A program made the translations under genes and the position numbers. Of a stretch of 16,920 nucleotides of DNA, positions 1-5,648 are shown piece by piece. The stretch covers positions 1 through 16,920 of the forward strand of contig JBBQNZ010000095.1 in assembly GCA_038330415.1 (NCBI GenBank). The letters are read 5' to 3'. Origin of the DNA: Fodinibacter sp038330415. GTDB taxonomy: Bacteria > Actinomycetota > Actinomycetes > Actinomycetales > Dermatophilaceae. Below the pieces are notes generated by a model. That model made no database searches, was not told the origin of the DNA, and saw only the letters and a list, made by a program, of their open reading frames with translations. Numbering within the stretch: position 1 is the stretch's first letter; the number at the start of each line of letters is the position of its first letter.

Positions 1-760
1 GCTGCGCTGGGGCGCCGAGGTCTACCACGCGCTCAAGGGCGTGCTGAAGGAGAAGGGCCTGGCCACCGGCCTCGGCGACGAGGGCGGCTTCGCCCCCAAC
101 CTGCCCAGCAACCGCGCGGCGCTCGACCTCATCCTCGAGGCCATCGAGAAGGCCGGCTACACCCCCGGTGAGCAGATCGCGCTCGCGCTCGACGTCGCCG
201 CGTCCGAGTTCCACGACGACGGCGGCTACGCCTTCGAGGGCGGCACCAAGACCTCCGCCGAGATGATCGACTACTACGCCGACCTCGTCGCCTCCTACCC
301 GCTGGTGTCCATCGAGGACCCCCTCGACGAGAGCGACTGGGACGGCTGGAAGGCGATGACCGACCGGATGGGCGGCGACGTGCAGATCGTCGGCGACGAC
401 CTGTTCGTCACCAACCCCGAGCGGCTCGCGCGCGGCATCGAGACCGGCACGGCCAACGCCCTGCTCGTCAAGGTCAACCAGATCGGCTCGCTCACCGAGA
501 CCCTGGATGCCGTCGAGATGGCGCAGCGCGCCGGGTACCGCTGCATGATGAGCCACCGCTCCGGCGAGACCGAGGACACCACGATCGCCGACCTGGCCGT
601 CGCCACCAACTGCGGCCAGATCAAGACCGGCGCCCCGGCCCGGTCCGAGCGCGTCGCCAAGTACAACCAGCTGCTGCGCATCGAGGAGGAGCTCGACGAC
701 GCCTCGGTCTATGCCGGCGCCGGCGCGTTCCCGCGCTTCACCCGCCGCCAGCAGGGCTGA
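1..760 (+). CDS. eno: Enolase (phosphopyruvate hydratase), 3' part
   Basis: Converts 2-phosphoglycerate to phosphoenolpyruvate in glycolysis; cytosolic and Mg-dependent. The reading frame is open from base 2, so the N-terminal part lies outside the window; about 252 residues are visible of a usual ~425. Family motifs seen in order: GDEGGFAPNL, the metal-ligand segment SIEDPLDESDWDGW, VGDDLFVTN with a second metal ligand, the enolase signature LLVKVNQIGSLTET carrying the catalytic lysine, and SHRSGETEDTTIADLAVA followed by QIKTGAPARSER near the C terminus. The stop is followed after 8 nt by the ftsB-like gene. The order eno - ftsB-like - DUF501 - ppx is a well-known actinobacterial block (Mycobacterium tuberculosis Rv1023-Rv1026 has the same order, from memory). 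No sign of decay. Identification is essentially certain. Confidence 0.98.
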   Translation, partial: LRWGAEVYHALKGVLKEKGLATGLGDEGGFAPNLPSNRAALDLILEAIEKAGYTPGEQIALALDVAASEFHDDGGYAFEGGTKTSAEMIDYYADLVASYPLVSIEDPLDESDWDGWKAMTDRMGGDVQIVGDDLFVTNPERLARGIETGTANALLVKVNQIGSLTETLDAVEMAQRAGYRCMMSHRSGETEDTTIADLAVATNCGQIKTGAPARSERVAKYNQLLRIEEELDDASVYAGAGAFPRFTRRQQG

Positions 761-768
761 GCCCGAGG

Positions 769-1308
769 ATGTCCACCGGGCGCTCCCGCGGTCCGGCGTC
801 GCGACCCCCGCGACGTCCGGCCGGGGCGCGCCCGCGTGCGGCCACCCGGGGCGCGTCCGCGGTGTCCGCACCCGTGGCGGCCCGGCTCGGGTGGCGCGGG
901 CGGCTCACGACGGCCGCCAAGGACCGCCGGGCGCGCCGCGGTGCGGTGCTGCTGTCGATCGTCGCGTTCCTCATGGTGCTGCTCGGCTCGACGGTCGCGG
1001 CCTACGTCGGCCAGGAGGGCGACATCGCGGCGCTTCAGGACAAGGTGGCCGGCCAGCAGCAGGACGTCGAGGCGCTCACGGCCGAGCAGGAGCGCTGGCG
1101 CGATCCGGCCTACGTCGAGCAGCAGGCCCGCCAGCGGCTGAAGTTCGTCAAGCCGGGGGAGCGGTCCTACACCGTGCTCGACGCCAAGCCGACCACCGGC
1201 ACCACTGACCCGGTGGGCAACCTGGCCTCGCCTGACGTGCCGCTGCCCTGGTACCAGACCGTCTGGGAGTCGACCCGCACCGCTGACGTGCCCGGGGCGC
1301 GCCGGTGA
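769..1308 (+). CDS. FtsB/DivIC-family septum formation initiator
   Basis: A small bitopic membrane protein of the divisome; FtsB/DivIC proteins bridge FtsL and FtsQ during septum formation. The 179-residue product has a long basic, Pro/Arg/Ala-rich cytoplasmic N terminus (about residues 1-55), one transmembrane helix (about 59-80, rich in L, V and A) and a short extracytoplasmic coiled coil (about 82-110). It then carries the diagnostic segment WRDPAYVEQQARQRLKFVKPGE (about 110-131). The C-terminal tail ends in a WYQTVWEST stretch common in actinobacterial members. The ATG at 769 lies 8 nt after the eno stop with GAGG just upstream. The stop overlaps the next start as GTGA, so eno and this gene probably share an mRNA. 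The long basic N terminus is low-complexity and its start could be slightly off. Confidence 0.93.
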   Translation: MSTGRSRGPASRPPRRPAGARPRAATRGASAVSAPVAARLGWRGRLTTAAKDRRARRGAVLLSIVAFLMVLLGSTVAAYVGQEGDIAALQDKVAGQQQDVEALTAEQERWRDPAYVEQQARQRLKFVKPGERSYTVLDAKPTTGTTDPVGNLASPDVPLPWYQTVWESTRTADVPGARR

Positions 1309-1868
1309 CCGCAGGTGCCGACCTGCCGCCCGTCGCGCAGGCCGACCTCGACGCCGTCTCGCGGCAGCTGGGGCGCCAGGCCCGGGGCGTCGCCGAGGTG
1401 GCCCACCGCTGCCCGTGCGGTGAGCCCGACGTCGTGCGCACCGAGCCGCGGCTGCCCGACGGCACGCCGTTCCCGACCTCGTTCTACGCCACCTGTCCCC
1501 GGCTCACCGCAGCGCTGTCGACCTTGGAGAGCCAGGGCGTCATGCGCGAGATGAGCGAGCGGCTCGAGGTCGATGCCGACCTGCGCGACCGGTATGCCGC
1601 GGCGCACCTCGACTACCTCGAGCGCCGCTCCCAGCTCGGTGACGTGCCCGAGGTCGCCGGGGTCTCCGCGGGTGGGATGCCGGCCCGGGTCAAGTGCCTG
1701 CACGTGCTCGTCGCGCACTCGCTCGCGGCCGGGCCCGGGGTCAACCCGCTCGGCGACGAGGCCCTCGCGATGCTCGACCCATGGTGGCAGCGGCACCCCT
1801 GCTCGGGCGACGCGCCGGGCCGGGCGGGTCGCGACCACGACACCGCGGATGCCGGGAGCGCGCCGTGA
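1305..1868 (+). CDS. DUF501 domain-containing protein
   Basis: A conserved actinobacterial protein of unknown biochemical function (DUF501). The 187-residue product shows the family hallmarks: an N-terminal HRCPCGEPDVVRTEPRLPDGTPFPTSFYATCPRL segment with Cys36, Cys38 and Cys64, and a C-terminal GGMPARVKCLHVLVAHSLA segment with Cys131, His133 and His138. The clustered Cys/His residues suggest a metal site, but that is inference. The start is a GTG overlapping the upstream stop by 4 nt (GTGA), and the end overlaps the next GTG in the same way, so it is almost certainly translated with its neighbours. The tail after about residue 166 is Gly/Arg/Asp-rich and not conserved-looking. Its fixed place between ftsB and ppx is typical of actinobacteria and gives no direct functional clue. 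Confidence 0.93.
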   Translation: MTAGADLPPVAQADLDAVSRQLGRQARGVAEVAHRCPCGEPDVVRTEPRLPDGTPFPTSFYATCPRLTAALSTLESQGVMREMSERLEVDADLRDRYAAAHLDYLERRSQLGDVPEVAGVSAGGMPARVKCLHVLVAHSLAAGPGVNPLGDEALAMLDPWWQRHPCSGDAPGRAGRDHDTADAGSAP

Positions 1869-2821
1869 GCGACGGCATCCGGCCCCGCGTCGCAGCGATC
1901 GACTGCGGCACCAACTCACTGCGCCTGCTCGTCGCCGACGTCGGCGACGACGGGCGGCTCACCGACGTGGTGCGGCGGATGGAGATCGTGCGGCTCGGCC
2001 AGGGCATCGACCGCACCGGGGTCATCGCGCCGGACGCGATGGAGCGCACGTTGCGCGTCACCCGCGAGTACGCCGAGCAGTGCCGGTCGCTGGGCGCCGA
2101 GCGGGTGCGCTTCGTGGCGACCTCGGCCTCGCGCGATGCCCGCAACGCCGACGAGTTCGTCGCCGGGGTGCGCGAGGCGTTCGGCGACCTCGACGTCGCG
2201 CCGGAGGTCGTGGCCGGCGAAACCGAGGCGCGCTTCTCCTTCACCGGAGCCACCGGCGACCTGCAGGCGGTCGGCGTGCCCGGCCCCTACCTGGTCGTCG
2301 ACCTCGGGGGTGGCTCGACCGAGCTGGTGCGTGGCACCACCGACGTCGAGACGGCCCGCTCGGTCGACGTGGGCAGCGTGCGGATGACCGAGCGCCACCT
2401 GCACTCCGACCCGCCGACACCCGACGAGGTGGCCGCGGCCCAGCATGACGTCGAGGCCGCTCTCGACGCGGTCGAGGAGAGCGTCGACCTCACCGGCATC
2501 GGCGCGGTCGTCGGCCTCGCCGGCACCATCACGACGATCACCGCGCACGCGCTGCGGCTGACCTCCTACGACCCGGAGGCCGTGCACCTGGCGCGCATCC
2601 CCGCTGCGACGATGCGCGGGGCCTGCGAGTCGCTGCTGGCGATGGGGCACGCCGAGCGGGCCGCGCTGCCCTACCTGCACCCCGGGCGGGTCGACGTCAT
2701 CGCCGGTGGGGCCCTGGTCTGGGAGCAGGTGCTCGCGCGGGCGCTGCAGCGCTCGCCGGGTGCCGTCGTCGTGACGTCGGAGCACGACATCCTCGATGGA
2801 ATCGCCCTCTCCCTCACCTGA
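1865..2821 (+). CDS. ppx: Ppx/GppA-family exopolyphosphatase
   Basis: Hydrolyses terminal phosphates of polyphosphate and/or pppGpp. The product has the ASKHA (actin/hsp70-like) fold: phosphate-1 loop AAIDCGTNSLRLLVAD (about residues 10-25), the ATSASRDARN segment (about 85-94), catalytic-type glutamate in VVAGETEARFSF (Glu119) and the phosphate-2 loop LVVDLGGGSTEL (about 143-154). At 318 residues it is the short two-domain form without the C-terminal HD-like domains of E. coli Ppx, as in corynebacterial and mycobacterial Ppx proteins. An upstream in-frame ATG exists at 1694, but the GTG at 1865 is preferred: it overlaps the DUF501 stop (GTGA) and places the phosphate-1 loop at the usual distance from the N terminus. 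Last gene of the eno block. The palindromic repeat cluster starts 6 nt after its stop. Confidence 0.95.
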   Translation: MSDGIRPRVAAIDCGTNSLRLLVADVGDDGRLTDVVRRMEIVRLGQGIDRTGVIAPDAMERTLRVTREYAEQCRSLGAERVRFVATSASRDARNADEFVAGVREAFGDLDVAPEVVAGETEARFSFTGATGDLQAVGVPGPYLVVDLGGGSTELVRGTTDVETARSVDVGSVRMTERHLHSDPPTPDEVAAAQHDVEAALDAVEESVDLTGIGAVVGLAGTITTITAHALRLTSYDPEAVHLARIPAATMRGACESLLAMGHAERAALPYLHPGRVDVIAGGALVWEQVLARALQRSPGAVVVTSEHDILDGIALSLT

Positions 2822-2827
2822 GCTCGC

Positions 2828-2861
2828 GGGGCAACTTCGACCAATAGGTCGATCTTGTCCC
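2828..2861. repeat. Palindromic repeat unit 1 (core GACCAATAGGTC)
   Basis: A 34 bp imperfect palindrome. Core GACCAATAGGTC at 2839-2850 has GACC/GGTC arms; flanks GGGGCAACTTC and GATCTTGTCCC pair at 8 of 11 positions. It is 9 bp from unit 2. It lies directly after the ppx stop, so it may also fold at the 3' end of that mRNA. The AT-rich centre stands out from the very GC-rich surroundings. Confidence 0.85.
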
Positions 2862-2870
2862 AACCGGGCC

Positions 2871-2904
2871 GGGGCAACATCGACCAATAGGTCACACGAG
2901 GGAC
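2871..2904. repeat. Palindromic repeat unit 2 (core GACCAATAGGTC)
   Basis: Same core at 2882-2893. The left flank GGGGCAACATC resembles unit 1, but the right flank ends in GAGGGAC, as in units 3 and 4. It therefore looks like a hybrid of two flank types. Its core starts 43 bp after that of unit 1. Confidence 0.8.
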
Positions 2905-2922
2905 GCCCCCGGATCTGCTGGT

Positions 2923-2955
2923 GTCCCCACATCGACCAACGGTCACGTCAGGGAC
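2923..2955. repeat. Palindromic repeat unit 3 (core GACCAACGGTC, 1 bp shorter)
   Basis: Core GACCAACGGTC at 2934-2944 has lost one base compared with the consensus, yet the GACC/GGTC arms are intact. Outer arms GTCCC (2923-2927) and GGGAC (2951-2955) pair perfectly. Eighteen bp separate it from unit 2 and 9 bp from unit 4. Confidence 0.75.
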
Positions 2956-2964
2956 GGCCGCCCT

Positions 2965-2998
2965 GTCCCTGCCGTGACCTATTGGTCGAATCGGGGAC
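2965..2998. repeat. Palindromic repeat unit 4 (reverse orientation, core GACCTATTGGTC)
   Basis: Core GACCTATTGGTC at 2976-2987 is the reverse complement of the unit 1 core. Outer arms GTCCC (2965-2969) and GGGAC (2994-2998) pair perfectly. Spacing from unit 3 is exactly 9 bp. Confidence 0.85.
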
Positions 2999-3049
2999 GA
3001 CTGACACGCCGACGGTGTTCCGGTTGCTGCGGTAATACGGATTGCGCGG

Positions 3050-3079
3050 TAGTGTGCGAACCGCACCAAGGTGGTGCGG
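3050..3079 (+). promoter_or_regulatory. Candidate promoter and operator of the padR-HAAS operon
   Basis: A -10-like hexamer TAGTGT at 3050-3055 is followed by two overlapping inverted repeats. The first is GTGCG-AAC-CGCAC (3054-3066); the second is CCGCACC-AAGGT-GGTGCGG (3061-3079). They would sit at and just after the transcription start, a classic place for autorepressor binding. PadR regulators often repress their own operon. No convincing -35 box is seen, and the RNA could instead fold into alternative hairpins. Confidence 0.45.
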
Positions 3080-3099
3080 GAGCGAAGGGTGGTGGCCCG

Positions 3100-3432
3100 G
3101 TGGACGGCACACAGCTGGTCAAGGGGGTGCTCGACCTCGCGGTGCTCGCGGTCGTGGCCCGGGAGGACGGCTACGGCTACGACGTCGTGCGCCGGCTGCG
3201 CGCCGCTGGCCTGGAGGAGGTCGGCGACGCGTCGGTCTACGGCACGCTGCGCCGGCTGTACTCGGCGGGGGCGCTGACGTCGTACGTCGTGCCCTCCGAC
3301 GAGGGGCCGCACCGCAAGTACTACGGCATCAACGCGCAGGGGCGCACGGTGCTCGAGACACAGGGCACAACGTGGGCGGCGTTCGCCAAGACGATGGACG
3401 GTCTGCTCGACGAGGCAGGAGTGCGGTCATGA
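3100..3432 (+). CDS. PadR-family transcriptional regulator
   Basis: A winged-helix DNA-binding regulator of the short PadR type (110 residues, no long C-terminal dimerisation domain beyond the last helix). Family features: QLVKGVLDLAVLAVVAREDGYGYDVVRRL (about residues 5-33, helices 1-2 with the GYGY motif), then ASVYGTLRRLYSAGALTSYVV (about 44-64, recognition helix and wing). EGPHRKYYGINAQGRTVL (about 68-85) forms the wing and start of the C-terminal helix. An in-frame ATG exists at 2974, but the GTG at 3100 is chosen because the protein then begins at the normal PadR position; GAAGGG lies about 10 nt upstream. The stop overlaps the next start (ATGA), so it is translationally coupled to a HAAS protein, a common pairing in actinobacteria and firmicutes. 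Confidence 0.93.
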   Translation: MDGTQLVKGVLDLAVLAVVAREDGYGYDVVRRLRAAGLEEVGDASVYGTLRRLYSAGALTSYVVPSDEGPHRKYYGINAQGRTVLETQGTTWAAFAKTMDGLLDEAGVRS

Positions 3433-4430
3433 ACGACACGACGATGATGGGGGCGGCGCAGGCCGAGGACGTGCGGGCCTACGTGGCAGCGGTGCGGGCC
3501 TGGCTCGCCGACCTGCCGGCCGACGAGGTCGAGGAGCTCACGGCCGGCATGGAGGCCGACCTCGCCGAGCGCGCGGCCGAGTCGGGAGGCTCGCTGGGTG
3601 TCCTCCTCGGCCAGCCCGAGGCGTATGCCGCCGAGCTGCGGTCGGCGGCTGGGTTGCCCCCGCGCGTCGATGTGGTGGTGCCGGATGCCGTGCGCACCGA
3701 GCCGTGGACCGACCGCCTGGAGCGCGAGGCGCACGAGCTCGTGGCCCGGCATCCGTGGTTGCGTGAGCTGCGACCGACCTGGTGGCTGCTCCGCGGTGCG
3801 GTGGCCGGGTGGGCGTTGGCGTCGCTGCTCGGCACCGGGCGCGTCGTGCTGCTGCCGCTGGTGGGTGCTGCGCTGTCGATGTGGCTGGGCCTCGTGCTGC
3901 GCCGTCGTGAGCAGCTGCCCACCGGTGCCAGGGCGGCCCGGGCGGTCGGCAACGCACTCGCCGTCGTCCTGCTCCTGCCGACGCTGGCGTACTACACCTC
4001 CGCCTCCTACGGCTACACCGATGCGGCCGTGATGGAGCAGCCGGTGCCCGCGGGTCTGGCCTTGAACGGCGAACAGGTCAGCAACGTCTACGCGTACGAC
4101 GCCGCCGGCCACCGGGTCGACGATGTGCGCCTCTTCGACCAGCTCGGACAGCCCCTGCAGGTGTCGTCCGACATCGTGGCGGTGCCGACCGGGCCCGACG
4201 GGCAGGAGCTCGTCGGCTGGCCCCCGGACGCTCGTGCCCTGTCGGTGTTCCCGATGCGCCTCGTGCCCGGGGCCGACCCGTGGGCGGCGCAGGCGGGTGA
4301 CTGGGCCCCGCCGACCGTGATCGTGCCGCTGGCCGGCTCGGCGCAGGCGAGTGCCACGCCGTCCCCGTCCGCATCGCCGAGCCTGAGCGCGTCGGCCAAT
4401 GCCTCGCCGAGCCCGAGCCCCACACCGTGA
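3429..4430 (+). CDS. HAAS-domain membrane protein, PadR partner
   Basis: Predicted membrane protein of 333 residues. The N-terminal ~85 residues (AEDVRAYVAAVRAWLADLPADEVEEL through LGQPEAYAAELRSAAGLP) match the HAAS/DUF1700-type helical domain that is typically encoded next to PadR regulators. Three hydrophobic segments follow, at about residues 118-136, 138-156 and 175-193. Next comes a region with no recognised domain (about 200-300), which would be extracytoplasmic if all three segments span the membrane. The last 30 residues are a Ser/Pro/Ala tail (SAQASATPSPSASPS and on), typical of an extended low-complexity linker. The start is fixed by the ATGA overlap with padR. The pair probably senses or tunes an envelope state, but the signal is unknown. 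No ABC transporter gene, sometimes seen with such pairs, is adjacent. Confidence 0.85.
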   Translation: MNDTTMMGAAQAEDVRAYVAAVRAWLADLPADEVEELTAGMEADLAERAAESGGSLGVLLGQPEAYAAELRSAAGLPPRVDVVVPDAVRTEPWTDRLEREAHELVARHPWLRELRPTWWLLRGAVAGWALASLLGTGRVVLLPLVGAALSMWLGLVLRRREQLPTGARAARAVGNALAVVLLLPTLAYYTSASYGYTDAAVMEQPVPAGLALNGEQVSNVYAYDAAGHRVDDVRLFDQLGQPLQVSSDIVAVPTGPDGQELVGWPPDARALSVFPMRLVPGADPWAAQAGDWAPPTVIVPLAGSAQASATPSPSASPSLSASANASPSPSPTP

Positions 4431-4436
4431 CGCGGG

Positions 4437-4482
4437 GTCGGGTGCGCAGCAGGCTGCCCGGGGGGCCGGCTGAGCACCCGAC
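4437..4482 (+). terminator. Candidate hairpin terminator after the padR-HAAS operon
   Basis: Arms GTCGGGTGC (4437-4445) and GCACCCGAC (4474-4482) are perfect 9 bp complements. The 28 nt loop can form smaller GC-rich stems. It starts 7 nt after the stop codon and lies before the tRNA promoter. No T-tract follows, which is common in actinobacterial terminators. Confidence 0.5.
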
Positions 4483-4500
4483 GCGCGAGCGCGGCCCGGC

Positions 4501-4506
4501 TACAGT
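4501..4506 (+). promoter_or_regulatory. -10 box of the tRNA gene
   Basis: TACAGT fits the actinobacterial TANNNT -10 consensus and lies 6 nt before the mature tRNA 5' end. Transcription would begin at or very near tRNA position 1. No clear -35 box is seen. Confidence 0.5.
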
Positions 4507-4512
4507 GACGGG

Positions 4513-4590
4513 GCCCCCGTGGCCCAACTGGCAGAGGCAGGCGACTTAAAATCGCCACAGGTGCGGGTTCGACCCCCGTCGGGGGCACCA
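4513..4590 (+). tRNA. tRNA with UAA anticodon (nominally tRNA-Leu), class I architecture
   Basis: A full cloverleaf is visible. The acceptor stem is 7 perfect pairs (4513-4519 with 4580-4586). The D arm at 4522-4538 has three pairs and one C-A mismatch. The anticodon stem GGCGA/TCGCC (4540-4544 and 4552-4556) closes the loop CTTAAAA, with anticodon TAA at 4547-4549. The T arm GCGGG-TTCGACC-CCCGT is at 4563-4579. Discriminator A is at 4587 and CCA is encoded at 4588-4590. The decoded codon would be UUA (Leu). The variable region is only 6 nt (4557-4562), whereas bacterial tRNA-Leu normally carries a long variable arm. It is therefore a structurally atypical Leu tRNA or a tRNA of different identity. 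Confidence 0.9.
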
Positions 4591-4695
4591 TGCCGCCTCC
4601 GAACCCCGGTCGGGACTGGAGACCGTGCCGGGACCGCCGACCCGGGCGGCGTGTCGCCGACCTTCGACAGCGGGTCGGCGCTGCTCGGCCAGGGC

Positions 4696-4728
4696 GGGAA
4701 CAACGCGGGCGCGCTGCACGTCTAGGCT
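4696..4728 (+). promoter_or_regulatory. Candidate promoter of the BI-1/YccA gene
   Basis: Two readings are possible. TAGGCT (4723-4728) is a good sigma-70-type -10 box, but no matching -35 box lies 17 nt upstream. Alternatively GGGAAC (4696-4701) followed 17 nt later by CGTC (4719-4722) resembles an ECF-sigma promoter of the envelope-stress type. Either implies a 5' leader of roughly 40-50 nt with a small hairpin GCGGTG-ACGA-CACCGC at 4739-4754. The rest of 4591-4775 shows no gene. Confidence 0.35.
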
Positions 4729-4775
4729 GGTGACACGTGCGGTGACGACACCGCCATGACCATCACGGAGGAACG

Positions 4776-5648
4776 ATGGCCAGCAACCCGGCCTTCAACC
4801 GCATCGAGAAGGACGCCAAGGACGGCTACGCCGGCTTCGGTGGTCCCGGCGCCGGCGCCGCCCAGCAGGCGGCCGCTGGCCAGGCAGCCACCGCGGGGAT
4901 GAGCGCCCAGCAGCTGCAGGACCTTTACAACCAGCCGTCGGCCGGCCCGGCCGACACCCGTCGCGTCACCATGGACGACGTCATCATGAAGACGCTCAGC
5001 CTCTTCGCGATCGTGCTCGTCTTCGGGGCGATCGGGTGGGTTGTCGCCGCGAACAGCCAGACGGGCGGGTTCGCGCTCTGGATGGGCGGCATGATCGGCA
5101 CGCTCGTGCTCGGTCTGGTCATCGCCTTCAAGAAGACGTTGAGCGTCCCGCTGATTTTGCTCTATGCGGTCGTCGAGGGGCTCTTCCTCGGAGCAGTCAG
5201 CCAGTTCTTCTCGCTCTACTTCGACACCCCGGACACCCCGGCGTTCCAGGGCATCGTGGCGCAGGCCGTCATCGCGACCCTGGCCACCTTCACCGGCATG
5301 TTCCTCGCCTACAAGTTCGGCCTGATCAAGGTGACCGCCCGCTTCCGCAAGGTCATGACGATGATGATCATCGGCTACGCGCTCTTCGCCGTCGTCAACT
5401 TCATCTTCGCGATCGTCACCAACACCCAGTTCGGCATCGGTGGCAGCGGCGCCCTTGGGATCGGCATCTCCGTGTTCGCGGTCGGCCTCGCATCGTTCAC
5501 CCTCGCGCTCGACTTCGACTCCATCGAGCGCGCGATCGCCAGCGGCGCCCCGGAGAAGTACTCGTGGCTCCTGGCGCACGGCCTGATCGTCACGCTGGTC
5601 TGGCTCTACATCGAGTTCCTCCGTCTCTTCGCGCGTCTGCGTCAGTGA
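4776..5648 (+). CDS. Bax inhibitor-1/YccA-family membrane protein
   Basis: Polytopic membrane protein of 290 residues in the BI-1 (TMBIM/YccA) family. Bacterial members such as YetJ are reported to be pH-sensitive calcium-leak channels; the role here is not proven. The first ~70 residues are hydrophilic, Ala/Gly/Gln-rich and presumably cytoplasmic. About seven hydrophobic helices follow, starting near residue 73 (LSLFAIVLVFGAIGWVVAA). The family signature is at the C terminus: LALDFDSIERAIASGAPEKYSWLLAHGLIVTLVWLYIEFLRLF, including the conserved aspartates and the final charged tail. A strong ribosome site GGAGG (4767-4771) precedes the ATG. The long Ala/Gly-rich N terminus is usual in actinobacterial members. 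Transcribed alone, judging by its own leader and the strong hairpin 18 nt after the stop. Confidence 0.95.
   Translation: MASNPAFNRIEKDAKDGYAGFGGPGAGAAQQAAAGQAATAGMSAQQLQDLYNQPSAGPADTRRVTMDDVIMKTLSLFAIVLVFGAIGWVVAANSQTGGFALWMGGMIGTLVLGLVIAFKKTLSVPLILLYAVVEGLFLGAVSQFFSLYFDTPDTPAFQGIVAQAVIATLATFTGMFLAYKFGLIKVTARFRKVMTMMIIGYALFAVVNFIFAIVTNTQFGIGGSGALGIGISVFAVGLASFTLALDFDSIERAIASGAPEKYSWLLAHGLIVTLVWLYIEFLRLFARLRQ

Noticed and set aside
1694..1864. N-terminal extension of Ppx from ATG 1694
   Set aside because: It would overlap most of the last third of DUF501, the added residues are Arg/Ala-rich and shadow-like, and the GTGA-coupled GTG at 1865 gives the standard N terminus.
1916..2932. Minus-strand open frame of 338 codons opposite ppx
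   Set aside because: It lies antisense to a gene with intact Ppx motifs, has an atypical Arg/His/Gly-rich composition and matches no family I know.
2828..2998. Regularly spaced repeats resembling a mini CRISPR array
   Set aside because: Units are themselves palindromes, spacers are only 9-18 bp, one unit is inverted, the same units recur 10 kb away, and there are no cas genes.
4519..4725. Short open frame starting inside the tRNA
   Set aside because: It overlaps a structurally complete tRNA gene, has no ribosome site, and its product is unrecognised.
4591..4775. Possible integration site (attB) at the tRNA 3' end
   Set aside because: No integrase, no second copy of the tRNA 3' end and no change in gene type follow, so no inserted element is present.
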